Of a stretch of 64,000 nt of DNA, positions 7,561 to 17,516 are shown piece after piece. Origin of the DNA: Pseudovibrio sp947494035 (GTDB lineage Bacteria; Pseudomonadota; Alphaproteobacteria; Rhizobiales; Stappiaceae); contig CANLTN010000003.1 of NCBI GenBank assembly GCA_947494035.1, positions 248,001 to 312,000 on the forward strand, read 5' to 3'. The position numbers were made by a program, and so were the translations under genes. The first letter of the stretch is position 1. The number at the start of each line of letters is the position of its first letter. The notes beneath the pieces are model-generated. The model was not told where the DNA came from, did not search any database, and worked only from the letters and a program-made list of their open reading frames with translations.

Positions 7561-10500
7561 TTAGGCGTTTGCAGCCAGTTTGGTCAGCTTGGTCAGCACC
7601 GCAGCCGTCCCCTTCAGCCGATCATCCGCAGTTGGCCAGTCACGGGTTAGCACAACCTTCTGGTCTGGTCTGATCTTCGCGAGGATAGTTTGCTCGGCAA
7701 TGTAGGAGACCAGCCCGGCCGGATTGCTGAATTCGCTGTTGCGGAATGCAATCACAATGCCCTTCGGCCCAGCGTCAATCTTTTCAACATTCGCTTTGCG
7801 GCATAATCCTTTGATGTAAACAATCTTCAGAAGGTGTTGAACTTCCTCAGGAAGTGGCCCGAAGCGGTCAATCATCTCCGCACCAAAGCCATCAATGTCT
7901 TCCAGCTCCATGAGATCTGCCAGACGGCGATAAAGCTCAAGCCGCAATTGTAAGTCCGGCACATACGTATCGGGGATAAGAACCGGCGTCCCGATCGCAA
8001 TCTGCGGTGACCATTGATCCTCCTGAAAGTCCTCACCGCCCGATTTCAATTGCGCAACCGCCTCCTCCAACATCTGCTGGTAAAGCTCAAAACCCACCTC
8101 TTTAATATGCCCGGACTGCTCCTCCCCAAGCAAATTTCCCGCCCCGCGAATATCCAGATCATGCGACGCAAGCTGGAAGCCCGCACCCAAATTCTCAAGA
8201 CTTTGTAATACTTTAAGTCGTCTCTCCGCAGTCGGTGTAAGCGTCTTGTTGGCAGGCACTGTGAACAAAGCATAGGCCCGCGTCTTCGACCGGCCCACAC
8301 GCCCACGGATCTGATAGAGCTGCGCCAAGCCGAACATGTCCGAACGGTGAACAATCAAAGTGTTGGCGTTTGGTATGTCCAAACCGGATTCCACAATTGT
8401 GGTCGCCAGAAGCACATCAAACTTGCCCTCATAAAAGGCATTCATGATGTCATCCAGCTCACCGGCAGGCATCTGCCCGTGAGCGGAAACCACTTTAACT
8501 TCAGGCACATTCTCTTCAAGGAACGCCCTCACCTCCGCCAGATCAGACACACGCGGACACACATAAAAGCTCTGCCCACCACGATAATGCTCACGCAGCA
8601 AGCTCTCGCGGATAACCATCGGATCGAAGGGGGATATGAACGAGCGCACAGCAAGACGATCCACCGGCGGTGTCGCAATCAGGGAAAGCTCTCGAACTCC
8701 TGTCAGCGCCAATTGCAAGGTACGCGGAATCGGCGTCGCAGAAAGGGTCAAAACGTGAACATCACTTTTCAGCTCTTTCAACCGCTCTTTATGCTTCACC
8801 CCGAAATGCTGCTCCTCATCGATTATGAGAAGACCCAAGTCCCTGAAACCTATAGCCTTACCAAGCAGCGCATGGGTACCAATCACCACATCAACGGCCC
8901 CCTCTTTCAGGCCCTTCTTGGTCACTGACAGCTCCTTACTGGGGACAAGCCGCGAGGCTTGCCGCACTTCAATCGGCAGTCCGTTAAAACGATCCGCAAA
9001 CGTCCGGTAATGCTGACGCGCCAACAAAGTCGTCGGCACAACAACCGCTACCTGCCTCCCCGACATCGCAGCCAAAAACGCAGCTCTTAGAGCAACTTCC
9101 GTCTTACCAAAGCCCACATCACCGCAAATAAGCCGATCCATCGGACGCCCGGAAGCCATATCGTCAAACACAGATTCAATAGCGCTCATCTGGTCATCGG
9201 TCTCGTCATAAACAAACCTTGCAGAGAACTCGTCATAAGCCCCTTCCGGAGCCGTAATCGCCGGAGCGGTCCGTAAAGCGCGTTCCGCAGCAATCTTGAT
9301 CAAGCCATCGGCAATCTCAAGAATACGCTTTTTCATCTTGGCTTTACGAGCCTGCCAAGCCCCGCCGCCAAGCTTATCTAACTGAACTTCCTGATCTTCC
9401 GAGCCATAGCGCGTCAAAAGCTCAATGTTCTCTACCGGAAGATAAAGCTTGTCCGAACCCGCATATTGCAGCTCAAGGCAATCATGGGGTGCACCAACCG
9501 CCTCAATGGTCTTAAGCCCAATAAAGCGCCCAATACCATGTTCAACATGAACAACCAGATCCCCCGGAGAAAGCGCCGAGGCTTCTGTAAGAATGTTCGC
9601 GCCCTTGGACTTACGCCGACGCTGACGCACCAAACGATCACCAAGGATATCCTGTTCGCCAATGAAGGCCAGACCATCAATCTCAAAGCCGTGCTCAAGA
9701 CCAAGCAGGACCAAGGCTGTCAGCCCAGCGGGAACCTTGTCCAGCTCAGCAGAATTACCAGCATATCCAGTACGATCCAGCCCATGATCGGCCAAAACCT
9801 GTGCCAGACGCTCGCGGGAGCCCTCACTCCAGCAGGAAAGCACCGCCCTCTTCCCATCCTTATCAAGAGCAGACACATGGGTGGAAAGTGCATCAAAGAT
9901 GTTCACATCACCAGCAGCACGCTCAGCTGCAAAGTTACGCCCCTGACGCCCCCCCATATCAATAGCGGTCTTGCCAGTCCCCGGAGGCATGGCAAACGGC
10001 GACAACTGCGCTGACGCCCTGTCAGCAACGCAGCTCCCGAACTCCGGCTCCTGCAGGTACAAAGCAACCGGTGGGATTGGCTTATACGGAACCCCTGTTG
10101 AGAGCGCCTTGTTGTTCAAACCGTCCTGACGCGCCCCGTAGTGCTCCTCAACCTGCTCCAGCCGTTCCTTGATCATGTCCTCGGTATTGGCATCCAGCAA
10201 AACCGGCGTTTCACCAATGTAATCAAACAGGGTAGCAAGGTTATCATGGAACAGCGGCAGCCAGTGTTCCATCCCCGCATACCGGCGCCCTTCACTGATG
10301 GACTGATAAAGAACATCATCTGGCCCAGCGGCCCCAAATGTGGTCACGTAATTACGGCGGAAGCGCGAGATGGTCTCTGGCTCAAGAATAATCTCGCTCA
10401 TAGGGACAAGTGTAAGCCCCTTCTTTTGAGCGAGCGTCATTTGACTGTCCGTATCAAACGAGCGAATGGACTCAAGCGTATCCCCGAAGAAGTCCAGACG

Positions 10501-11049
10501 GACCGGTTCTTTGGTTGCCGGAGAAAACAGATCAATGATCCCTCCGCGCACCGCATATTCTCCGGTTTCACGCACGGTTGGCGTTCGGGCAAACCCGTTC
10601 ACTTCCAACCACTTGATGATCTTGTCCGGATTAATGCGATTGCCCGGCTTAAACGAGAGAATATGGTCGGCTGCCCAATCCCGAACCGGCATCCGCTGCA
10701 AAGCCGCATTGACCGTTGTGATCAACACGAACTTCTTTTTCTTTGGCAGCCCCTTCGCCAGTCGCAGCAAGGTCAGCAATCTACGCGCAACAATCGCTCC
10801 ATGCGGCGAAACACGGTCATACGGCAAACAGTCCCACGCCGGAAGCTGAAGCACTTCCACATCAGGCGCAAAGAACCCCAGAGCCTCGGTCAGCGCCGCC
10901 ATACGCGTTGCATCGCGGGCAATATAAGTCAGCGCAAGGCCACCCTCCTGAACTTCTGCAAGTATTTTTGAAAGCACGTATGCTTCCGCTCCATCAGGAA
11001 CAGAGGCGAGCGTGATGTTTTCACTTTTCTTCAGCAAACTTTCAAACAC
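7561..11049 (-). CDS. mfd: Transcription-repair coupling factor Mfd
   Basis: ATP-dependent translocase (1162 aa, normal family length) that pushes RNA polymerase stalled at DNA lesions off the template and recruits UvrA. The order of domains is the UvrB-like N-terminal module (about 1-330, with LPAWDCLPYDRVSP), the RNA-polymerase-interacting domain (about 490-560, GDLVVHVEHGIGRFIGL), the RecG-like translocase with Walker A GDVGFGKTE and box II DEEQHFG, motif III LSATPIPRTLQ, the helicase C-terminal part with GRVGRSKT, and the TRCF domain near the C-terminus. The start appears to be GTG at 11047-11049. It is leftward, downstream of sdhE and back-to-back with recG, a common alphaproteobacterial order. 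A hairpin terminator follows the stop. Confidence 0.98.
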   Translation of the reverse strand: MFESLLKKSENITLASVPDGAEAYVLSKILAEVQEGGLALTYIARDATRMAALTEALGFFAPDVEVLQLPAWDCLPYDRVSPHGAIVARRLLTLLRLAKGLPKKKKFVLITTVNAALQRMPVRDWAADHILSFKPGNRINPDKIIKWLEVNGFARTPTVRETGEYAVRGGIIDLFSPATKEPVRLDFFGDTLESIRSFDTDSQMTLAQKKGLTLVPMSEIILEPETISRFRRNYVTTFGAAGPDDVLYQSISEGRRYAGMEHWLPLFHDNLATLFDYIGETPVLLDANTEDMIKERLEQVEEHYGARQDGLNNKALSTGVPYKPIPPVALYLQEPEFGSCVADRASAQLSPFAMPPGTGKTAIDMGGRQGRNFAAERAAGDVNIFDALSTHVSALDKDGKRAVLSCWSEGSRERLAQVLADHGLDRTGYAGNSAELDKVPAGLTALVLLGLEHGFEIDGLAFIGEQDILGDRLVRQRRRKSKGANILTEASALSPGDLVVHVEHGIGRFIGLKTIEAVGAPHDCLELQYAGSDKLYLPVENIELLTRYGSEDQEVQLDKLGGGAWQARKAKMKKRILEIADGLIKIAAERALRTAPAITAPEGAYDEFSARFVYDETDDQMSAIESVFDDMASGRPMDRLICGDVGFGKTEVALRAAFLAAMSGRQVAVVVPTTLLARQHYRTFADRFNGLPIEVRQASRLVPSKELSVTKKGLKEGAVDVVIGTHALLGKAIGFRDLGLLIIDEEQHFGVKHKERLKELKSDVHVLTLSATPIPRTLQLALTGVRELSLIATPPVDRLAVRSFISPFDPMVIRESLLREHYRGGQSFYVCPRVSDLAEVRAFLEENVPEVKVVSAHGQMPAGELDDIMNAFYEGKFDVLLATTIVESGLDIPNANTLIVHRSDMFGLAQLYQIRGRVGRSKTRAYALFTVPANKTLTPTAERRLKVLQSLENLGAGFQLASHDLDIRGAGNLLGEEQSGHIKEVGFELYQQMLEEAVAQLKSGGEDFQEDQWSPQIAIGTPVLIPDTYVPDLQLRLELYRRLADLMELEDIDGFGAEMIDRFGPLPEEVQHLLKIVYIKGLCRKANVEKIDAGPKGIVIAFRNSEFSNPAGLVSYIAEQTILAKIRPDQKVVLTRDWPTADDRLKGTAAVLTKLTKLAANA

Positions 11050-11131
11050 GGGATGGGCAACCTTATTTCTTCAAATCATCAGCAGACAAAACAAAGGCAT
11101 CTGATTGCGCCCAACCAGATGCCTTAAAACA

Positions 11132-11437
11132 TTAGCTTCCGCTTTTATCCTTGTAGTAGTGCAGGATCTTACGAAAGAGCTCTGTGTTGGCTTCATCAGG
11201 GACCGGTTTGGTTCCAATAAACCATGAGAACAGGTCCTGATCGTGGTGCTGTAAGAACACCTCCAACTCATCCAGCTCACCGTCGGACATCTGGGCAATA
11301 TGCTTTTCAACGTAGCCACCCAGCATGATATCCATTTCCTTCATGCCGCGATGGTGGCAGCGGAAAATTATGCGCTTTCTCCGGTTATCCAACTCAATGT
11401 TCTTGTTTTGATCTACACTCTGCGCACTATGGTCCAT
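11132..11437 (-). CDS. sdhE: FAD assembly factor SdhE
   Basis: Small cytoplasmic chaperone (101 aa, DUF339/SdhE family) that promotes covalent attachment of FAD to succinate dehydrogenase and fumarate reductase flavoproteins. The hallmark RGxxE motif is present as HRGMKEMD, followed by the helical EKHIAQMSDGELDELEVFLQ and the DLFSWFIG segment. An AGGGG seven bases before the second of two in-frame ATGs favours the start at 11437 over 11443. It precedes mfd by 82 bp in the same direction and is divergent from recG. Confidence 0.9.
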   Translation of the reverse strand: MDHSAQSVDQNKNIELDNRRKRIIFRCHHRGMKEMDIMLGGYVEKHIAQMSDGELDELEVFLQHHDQDLFSWFIGTKPVPDEANTELFRKILHYYKDKSGS

Positions 11438-11614
11438 CGTCATTCCCCTAGACGGTCGCTTATGCCTGTCACTATCTGCAAATAGATAGGGCTAAATCGT
11501 TTCGCCTGTATACAACCCTTATTTTCATCTGTCAGTGTTTTCTTAAGGGCGTTGCACAAATCACAGGAACATGGCACAGATCAGTCTACCTGTTCCCCTT
11601 ATGGTCTATATGGT

Positions 11615-13717
11615 ATGCGCCCTACTCGCCTTGATCCTCTTTTCGCCTCCGTCACCAAACTTCCCGGTATCGGACCCAAGATTGCCAAGACCATAACGAG
11701 CCTGCTCGTCGGCAGCCCGGACCGCGAAGCCCGCATTGCCGATCTCCTCTTCCATGTTCCGGTCAACGTCATCGATCGGCGCTTGCGCCCCGCTGTCTCC
11801 GGCTCTCCAGAAGGGGAAATCGTGACGCTGGTCCTCCATATCGATCAGCACCGCGCGCCCCCACGTGGCAGCCGCGCCCCCTACAAGGTGCTCGCACATG
11901 ACGAGACCGGCGCTATCGAGCTGGTGTTTTTTCACGCACATGGCGACTACCTTCAGCGTACGCTACCGGTCGGCGAAAAACGCATCGTGTCGGGTAAAGT
12001 CGAATGGTTCAATGAACGCGCCCAAATGGTTCATCCCGACCACATGGTCTCGGAGGAAGAAGCCGAGGCACTGCCCCTTGTAGAGCCCGTCTACCCCATG
12101 ACAGCGGGCCTTGCTTCCAAAACCCTGCAACGGGCTATGGGTACTGCGCTTGAGTTCCTGCCGCAAATGCCGGAATGGCAGAACCAGCCCTTTATTGAAC
12201 AACGCGGTTTCCCGCCCTTTGATGTGGCGCTGCGCTCCATTCACAAACCAGAATATGCCAAAGATCTGGCACCAGAGGGCAAAGCCCGCGCACGACTGGC
12301 CTATGACGAGTTTCTGGCTAACCAGCTCGCTCTGGCACTGGTACGCAACTCACTGCGCCATATGGGCGGTAAATCCCGTAAAGGCGATGGCTCCCTGCGC
12401 CGCAAAATCCTTGCAGCCCTGCCGTTTGAACTCACAGGTGGTCAGGAAGAAGCGCTGAAAGAGATTTTTGCAGATCTTGAAGAGCCCTCCCGTATGCTGC
12501 GCCTTCTCCAGGGTGATGTAGGCTCCGGCAAGACGGTCGTCGGCCTCATGGCAATGGCAGCTGTCATTGAAACGGGCGCACAAGCCACCATGATGGCACC
12601 AACCGACATTCTCGCCCGCCAGCACTACGCCTCCATGAAACCACTATGTGAGGCTGCAGGCATCCGCATGGCCGTCCTGTCCGGCAAAGACACAGCCAAA
12701 ACCAAACGCGAGATTGGCGAAGCGCTGGAAGCAGGTGACATCGACCTCATCGTTGGCACTCATGCTCTGTTCCAATCCACCGTTAACTTCAAAGACCTCG
12801 GCATCACCATCGTGGATGAACAACACCGCTTCGGCGTCCACCAACGTCTCGCGCTCTCCTCCAAGGGCGCCGATGTGGATGTGCTGGTGATGACCGCAAC
12901 CCCAATCCCGCGCACGCTCGTGCTCTCCTACTTCGGCGATATGGACGTCTCCCGCCTTACCGATAAGCCCAAGGGACGTCAGGAGATCAAAACGGTCTCC
13001 ATATCCTTGGACCGCATCGGAGAGGTTGTTGACCGCCTTAAAGCCATGATCGCTCAGGGCCAGAAGATCTACTGGGTGTGTCCGCTGGTAGAGGAATCTG
13101 AAAAGATCGACCTTGCTGCCGCTGAGGAGCGTTTCAACGACCTTCAAAACGCGCTTGGCCCCGTCGTTTCCCTTGTTCATGGCCGTCAAAAGCCGGAGGA
13201 TAAGCAGGCTGCCATGGACGCCTTCAAGAACGGCGACACCCGCGTGCTTGTGGCAACCACTGTTATTGAGGTGGGTGTTGATGTGCCCGACGCCACAATC
13301 ATCGTTATTGAGCATGCAGAGCGCTTCGGCCTTGCCCAGCTGCACCAGCTACGTGGGCGCGTTGGCCGTGGAAGTCTTGCCTCCTCCTGCCTGCTGCTCT
13401 TTAAAGCGCCACTCACTGAAACCGCGGCCGCGCGCCTAAATATCCTCCGCCAGACCAACGACGGATTTCTCATTGCAGAAGAGGATTTGCGCCTGCGCGG
13501 TGAAGGGGAACTTCTGGGCACCCGTCAATCCGGCTCACCGGGCTTCAGACTAGCTTCCATCGAGGATCATGCTGATCTGATGGAGATCGCTCGTGACGAC
13601 GCCAAGCTAATATTGGCAACGGACCCTGACCTAAAATCAGAAAGAGGCGACGCCTTGCGTCACCTCCTGTATCTCTTTGGTAGAGACGAAGCCATCAAAC
13701 TGTTACGGGCAGGCTGA
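11615..13717 (+). CDS. recG: ATP-dependent DNA helicase RecG
   Basis: Branch-migrating helicase that regresses stalled forks and processes Holliday junctions. The 700 residues from the ATG at 11615 match the usual length. The upstream in-frame extension from TTG 11552 is not conserved-looking, whereas RPTRLDPLFASVTKLPGIGPK is the typical N-terminus. The layout is the wedge/OB domain (about 60-150), helicase motif I GDVGSGKTVVGL, motif II DEQHRFG, motif III MTATPIPRTL, motif V/VI GVDVPDATIIVI and QLRGRVGRG, then the TRG-type C-terminus with LRGEGELLGTRQSG. It is convergent with the DUF502 gene, and the two stop codons are only one base apart. Confidence 0.98.
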   Translation: MRPTRLDPLFASVTKLPGIGPKIAKTITSLLVGSPDREARIADLLFHVPVNVIDRRLRPAVSGSPEGEIVTLVLHIDQHRAPPRGSRAPYKVLAHDETGAIELVFFHAHGDYLQRTLPVGEKRIVSGKVEWFNERAQMVHPDHMVSEEEAEALPLVEPVYPMTAGLASKTLQRAMGTALEFLPQMPEWQNQPFIEQRGFPPFDVALRSIHKPEYAKDLAPEGKARARLAYDEFLANQLALALVRNSLRHMGGKSRKGDGSLRRKILAALPFELTGGQEEALKEIFADLEEPSRMLRLLQGDVGSGKTVVGLMAMAAVIETGAQATMMAPTDILARQHYASMKPLCEAAGIRMAVLSGKDTAKTKREIGEALEAGDIDLIVGTHALFQSTVNFKDLGITIVDEQHRFGVHQRLALSSKGADVDVLVMTATPIPRTLVLSYFGDMDVSRLTDKPKGRQEIKTVSISLDRIGEVVDRLKAMIAQGQKIYWVCPLVEESEKIDLAAAEERFNDLQNALGPVVSLVHGRQKPEDKQAAMDAFKNGDTRVLVATTVIEVGVDVPDATIIVIEHAERFGLAQLHQLRGRVGRGSLASSCLLLFKAPLTETAAARLNILRQTNDGFLIAEEDLRLRGEGELLGTRQSGSPGFRLASIEDHADLMEIARDDAKLILATDPDLKSERGDALRHLLYLFGRDEAIKLLRAG

Positions 13718-13718
13718 T

Positions 13719-14468
13719 CTAGTCAGCCCTCATGGTTTCCTGACTAGCTTCGCTTTTACCAGCCTTCTTACGCTGATACGCCTCAACAGCCTGTTTGTCC
13801 TCGCCCTCCAGCAGCGCTGGATATTGGGGACTGACAAGGCCTGCTGAAATAACCAGCTTCGCCGCATCTTCAACACTCATGGAAAGCTCGATGATGTCCT
13901 CACGGGGCACAAACAGCAAAAATCCAGAAGTCGGGTTCGGCGTGGTTGGCAAAAAGACAGAAATCGTATCCGCCTCATTTGCAAGACGCGCTGCGACCTC
14001 ACCCTTTGTGTCCGTCGCAAGAAACACAAGAGCCCACAGCCCCTCTCGCGGATATTCAATCAAACCCGCCTTGGTAAAATTACGCCCGCTATCGTTCAAA
14101 ACTGTCTCAAAGATCTGCTTGAGCGCACCATAAAGGTTACGCACCAACGGCATCCGGCCAAGAATGGACTCGCCAACACTCACGAGCGACCGGCCCGCAA
14201 TGTTCGCTGTCAGGAAGCCGATGATTGTGATCGCCACCAGCGCAGCAAACAAACCGAAGCCCGGCACTTCCACCGGCAGGTAATTATCAGGATTGTAGAT
14301 AGACGGCAGGAAGGGCTTCACCCACCCGTCAATCAGTTGAATAAGCGACCAACTCAGGTAAAGGGTGATACCCACCGGCCCCGTAATCACAAGGCCAGTA
14401 AAAAAGTAGTTCCGCAACCGCGTCATAAATCCAACGCGCTTTGGTTTTCTATCCCCGTCAGATCCCAT
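13719..14468 (-). CDS. DUF502 family inner-membrane protein
   Basis: Membrane protein of 249 aa with the DUF502 signature. After a short basic N-terminus (RKPKRVGFMTRLRNY) come two membrane segments at about residues 20-45 and 68-92 (LFAALVAITIIGFLTANIAG). A soluble region with VGESILGRMPLVRNLYGALK and FVPREDIIELSMSVEDAAK follows. The family is widespread in proteobacteria, is often found next to recG, and has no established biochemical role. The charged C-terminal tail ends about 30 residues after the conserved part. Confidence 0.88.
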   Translation of the reverse strand: MGSDGDRKPKRVGFMTRLRNYFFTGLVITGPVGITLYLSWSLIQLIDGWVKPFLPSIYNPDNYLPVEVPGFGLFAALVAITIIGFLTANIAGRSLVSVGESILGRMPLVRNLYGALKQIFETVLNDSGRNFTKAGLIEYPREGLWALVFLATDTKGEVAARLANEADTISVFLPTTPNPTSGFLLFVPREDIIELSMSVEDAAKLVISAGLVSPQYPALLEGEDKQAVEAYQRKKAGKSEASQETMRAD

Positions 14469-14728
14469 CGGTCAAACTTTCTTATCTCGGGAACCATCCG
14501 CATTCAGACTGCGGCAAGGTGCAGGTATATCCTTACATCTTTACGAACTAGTGTATTTTGTAGGTTTTGCAAGTTCCCCTTGAAAAGAACTCGCGCTTCC
14601 CATGTAAGCAGGTGGATATGTTAGCCATGGTCGCCGATTAACGTGCCAATAGCCAAACTCTTACTATTGTCAGCACTTAGCAACCCAGCCTATAAGGCAT
14701 ATTGTGCTTGCCGGACATGGAGCAACCT

Positions 14729-15100
14729 GTGAAGAAGCTACTCTACCTAACGCTTGGTTTAGCCCTTGTGGCCACAGGGATCGTTGGTATCTTTTTGCCG
14801 CTGCTGCCGACTACCATTTTCTTTATCCTTGCAGCGGGCTGCTTTGCCAAGTCCAACCCGCGTCTGGAAAACTGGATATTAACACACCCCAAGATTGGCC
14901 CAAACGTCATCCAGTGGCAAGAACATAAGGTTATCCCGAGAAAAGCAAAACTCTTCGCCTTCACCGGCCTGACCTTCGGTTATCTGATGTTCCTGAAAAT
15001 GTCAGAGCCGGCAATCCCACTCGCCGTCACCGTCGCCCTCATCATGTGCGCCATCGCCACCTACATAGCCACCCGCCCCTCCAAGCCAGCAACAGCCTGA
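14729..15100 (+). CDS. DUF454 (YbaN) family membrane protein
   Basis: Small inner-membrane protein of the DUF454/YbaN family. The diagnostic block LGLALVATGIVGIFLPLLPT, with TIFFILAAGCFAKSNPRLENWILTHP after it, covers residues 5-55, and two further membrane segments occupy the C-terminal half. Three starts are possible in frame: 14702 (TTG), 14717 (ATG) and 14729 (GTG). I favour GTG 14729 because GGAG lies six bases before it and the product then begins at the conserved KKLLYLTLG. The function of the family is unknown. It stands alone between converging and diverging neighbours. Confidence 0.82.
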   Translation: MKKLLYLTLGLALVATGIVGIFLPLLPTTIFFILAAGCFAKSNPRLENWILTHPKIGPNVIQWQEHKVIPRKAKLFAFTGLTFGYLMFLKMSEPAIPLAVTVALIMCAIATYIATRPSKPATA

Positions 15101-15249
15101 GAGCACCACGTGGCGGAACCGCATCAGTATCGAAGGTTTGCCCATGGGGCCTAAGAATGCCCGTTCCACAGTGCCTTAGGTAGAGGGAAAGCTAGGTGCG
15201 TTGCAATTTAGAGGCACCTCACCCTTCCCATTACTCAAGGCTGTGCGGA

Positions 15250-16839
15250 CTACGCCCCCATTTTTTTTGCTAAAAGATATCCGGAGGTTCCTGATAGTCC
15301 TGGCCCGGGATGAGTTGAGGCTCCGATATGATAGAGCTTTGAAAAAGCTGTTTTACCAATTGACCAGGCTGCTGTTGGACGCCAGACAAAGAATTGGTCA
15401 ATCGCACAATCTCCAGCATAGGGGTCTCCCCCGACCAGATTGATATTTATTGCCTCTAGGTCTGCCGGAGAATAAGCTGTACGGCCCAATATGAGGCTGC
15501 GAAAATCTCGAATATGAAGCGCCAAAATACTCTCAAGGCGATCCGCAAATTCTTCGCGCAATTCATCAGTCCAATGTGATGGTGTCTGGATTTCTCCGGC
15601 AGCATCCCCTTTGATAAGGGTCGGGGCATCTTGCACCTGCAACCATAAGATAGCCTTCCCCTCCGGGCAGCGCGCGGGATCCAGAAGGTGGGGCTGAATA
15701 ACGCTGATTGTCGGTGTCTGCGGAAGCATGCCGCGTATGCCTTCATTGCAGGACTTGGAGACAGCGTCGATCCCCTCGCTTAGGGATACAACAGCCGCCT
15801 GATCCAAACCGGGAGCAATCCAGTCAGGGGGAGCGTCTAGAGCGTAATGCAGTTGAAAGCTGCCTCTTCCATACCGAAACTCTTGCACCAGTTTGGTGGT
15901 CTTGTTTGTTTGGTTATCCCGTAACAAACGTGCATAAAGCTGTGTGGGGGTTACAGAGCATATCACTGACTTGTTTGCATCAAACTGTTGGCCGTCTGAT
16001 GTGATAATGCCCCGTGCGCAATTATTTTTAAGAATAATGCGGTCTACCTCCACAGAGGTTCGAATGGTGCCACCCCGTTCCAAAAATAGACTTTGTAAAG
16101 CTATCGCCAGATTATAGATGCCGCCCTTTACCATGTATGCGCCGGACTGCTCCATGGTAAAAGCAAGGAGCTTATTCATGAGCTCACTATAGGCAGATTC
16201 CGGCGTTTGTCCCGCATGCAAAATCCAGGGTGCCCATAGGGATTGAATAATATCGGAGCCATAGTTTTGTTCCAGCCAACCTCTTGAGGTGCCGAGGCCG
16301 GAACCCACCCATGTCAGAAACCCATGTAATCCGCGCTGGCGTATTTCCCTTAAAACTGTCTGTAGGAATGGCATAGAGCGCAGTTGACTGGAAAGTAACA
16401 CGCTGATGAAAGCCGCATGGCTCTCTATACTCTGCATATCCTGAATATGCTGATCACCATCCCCTTCGGACAGAGCATTGAATGCAGCTGCATTCTGGTT
16501 TCTATCGGTGGTGAGAACCAGACTCCTGCCGTCAAGACGGGATACCGAAGTGGGGCGATTAGAGTGGCAAAATTCCAAACCGTGACGCCGCAAGTCCTCT
16601 TCCAATAGTTTGTAGGCTGGAGAGGTTACGAATAGGATTGGATTGGTTGACATCAAATCGTGATGAAATCCAGGAACAGTAATTTCCCCGGTGGACATAC
16701 ACCCGCCAATGCGCTCGTTGCGCTCAAGGAGCAACACCTGTTCATTTTTTCCAGCCAGCATTACGGCACATACAAGCGCATTTATGCCACTGCCTACAAT
16801 GATGTGATCATAACGCTCTGACATTGTATCCAACAACAT
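15250..16839 (-). CDS. FAD-dependent NAD(P)-binding oxidoreductase, phytoene desaturase/PYROXD2-like
   Basis: Flavoprotein of up to 529 aa with the Rossmann FAD-binding motif HIIVGSGINALVCAVMLA near the N-terminus, followed by LLLERNERIGGCMSTGE, which is typical of carotenoid desaturase/isomerase and PYROXD2-like oxidoreductases. The C-terminal FAD-contact region reads LYHIGASTHPGPGLSGTSGY, which is also typical. No crt genes or other isoprenoid genes are near, so a carotenoid role is not supported by context and a generic phytoene-dehydrogenase-like call is safest. The start is uncertain: ATG 16839, TTG 16833 (AAGGA seven bases upstream) or ATG 16824 are all possible. It lies 161 bp downstream of nosL in the same direction, with no clear terminator between. 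Confidence 0.85.
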   Translation of the reverse strand: MLLDTMSERYDHIIVGSGINALVCAVMLAGKNEQVLLLERNERIGGCMSTGEITVPGFHHDLMSTNPILFVTSPAYKLLEEDLRRHGLEFCHSNRPTSVSRLDGRSLVLTTDRNQNAAAFNALSEGDGDQHIQDMQSIESHAAFISVLLSSQLRSMPFLQTVLREIRQRGLHGFLTWVGSGLGTSRGWLEQNYGSDIIQSLWAPWILHAGQTPESAYSELMNKLLAFTMEQSGAYMVKGGIYNLAIALQSLFLERGGTIRTSVEVDRIILKNNCARGIITSDGQQFDANKSVICSVTPTQLYARLLRDNQTNKTTKLVQEFRYGRGSFQLHYALDAPPDWIAPGLDQAAVVSLSEGIDAVSKSCNEGIRGMLPQTPTISVIQPHLLDPARCPEGKAILWLQVQDAPTLIKGDAAGEIQTPSHWTDELREEFADRLESILALHIRDFRSLILGRTAYSPADLEAININLVGGDPYAGDCAIDQFFVWRPTAAWSIGKTAFSKLYHIGASTHPGPGLSGTSGYLLAKKMGA

Positions 16840-17000
16840 TTCCTTCCGTACCGATTAATTGCTCAAGTAAAACAACGTCTTTTTGATGAACAATTAGAGG
16901 TACGTATACGGGCCTGTTACAAGTCGTCGGGCTCTAAGCACCTGCCAGACCATAGGCAGAAGCGTTTTATGTGACACTCACGAATAGACCTCTTAGTCGC

Positions 17001-17516
17001 CTAATGCATGCTGTGTTCAAACTCGACTGGTTGGAGCACGTAGTCGTCTGGAATGTCTACTAGTTGAACAACCTTACCGCCGTTCTCTGAGGAGAACTTC
17101 TCGGCACCGGCCAGTGTTCCGAACGGGATGGCCTCTGGGGCGCCCATGCCACCGTTTTGCGTACTTTCAATCACGAAGTAGGCGGCCTCAGCATCAACCC
17201 AGTTGTCGGTTCCAGGCTGTTCCCAGCTTTCGGCTTTATCCATGTCGTTCACGTAGATTGCGACATAGTCTTTGGATTCTTCAGGCAGGCGGGTGAAGGC
17301 AACAGCATCGCGTACCTGAGTGAACCAAAGCGGAAACGGGCTTCCAGCCAAATGGATCTGGGCTTTTGGTCCGTCATGATCCAGTACGGTCATTTGGCAA
17401 TAGAAGCCGGCAGCTTCTGAACTCAACTCCATTGGAGCGGGTTTGGCGGCTTCTTCTTTTTCCTGACACGCTGCCACAAGCAACGCGAGGCCAATGACTG
17501 CCAATAGTTTTTTCAT
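17001..17516 (-). CDS. nosL: Nitrous oxide reductase accessory lipoprotein NosL
   Basis: Outer-membrane-anchored copper chaperone that supplies Cu(I) for the CuZ/CuA sites of nitrous oxide reductase. The 171-aa product has a lipoprotein signal peptide with lipobox LVAAC (Cys about 17) and the copper-binding CxM motif in GFYCQMTVLDHDG. It ends EFEHSMH, a potential extra metal-ligand tail. The ATG at 17514-17516 overlaps the nosY stop by one base (TGATG), and a GTG directly before it is an alternative. It is the last gene of the nosRZDFYL operon. No nosX/apbE flavinyltransferase follows, although NosR has a flavinylation motif. Confidence 0.95.
   Translation of the reverse strand: MKKLLAVIGLALLVAACQEKEEAAKPAPMELSSEAAGFYCQMTVLDHDGPKAQIHLAGSPFPLWFTQVRDAVAFTRLPEESKDYVAIYVNDMDKAESWEQPGTDNWVDAEAAYFVIESTQNGGMGAPEAIPFGTLAGAEKFSSENGGKVVQLVDIPDDYVLQPVEFEHSMH

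Noticed and set aside
9466..10971. Several plus-strand frames of 90-276 codons opposite mfd
   Set aside because: They are antisense to conserved Mfd helicase domains and show no ribosome sites or recognisable domains.
11444..11614. Inverted repeats between sdhE and recG (CTATCT-N6-AGATAG; GGAACA...TGTTCC)
   Set aside because: They are short, and the second has a long loop and no LexA spacing. Repeats of this size are expected by chance in a region this long.
15250..16839. Carotenoid pathway role for the phytoene-desaturase-like gene
   Set aside because: The FAD motif and C-terminus fit the family, but there is no crtB, crtE or other isoprenoid gene nearby, so a pathway call would be unsupported.
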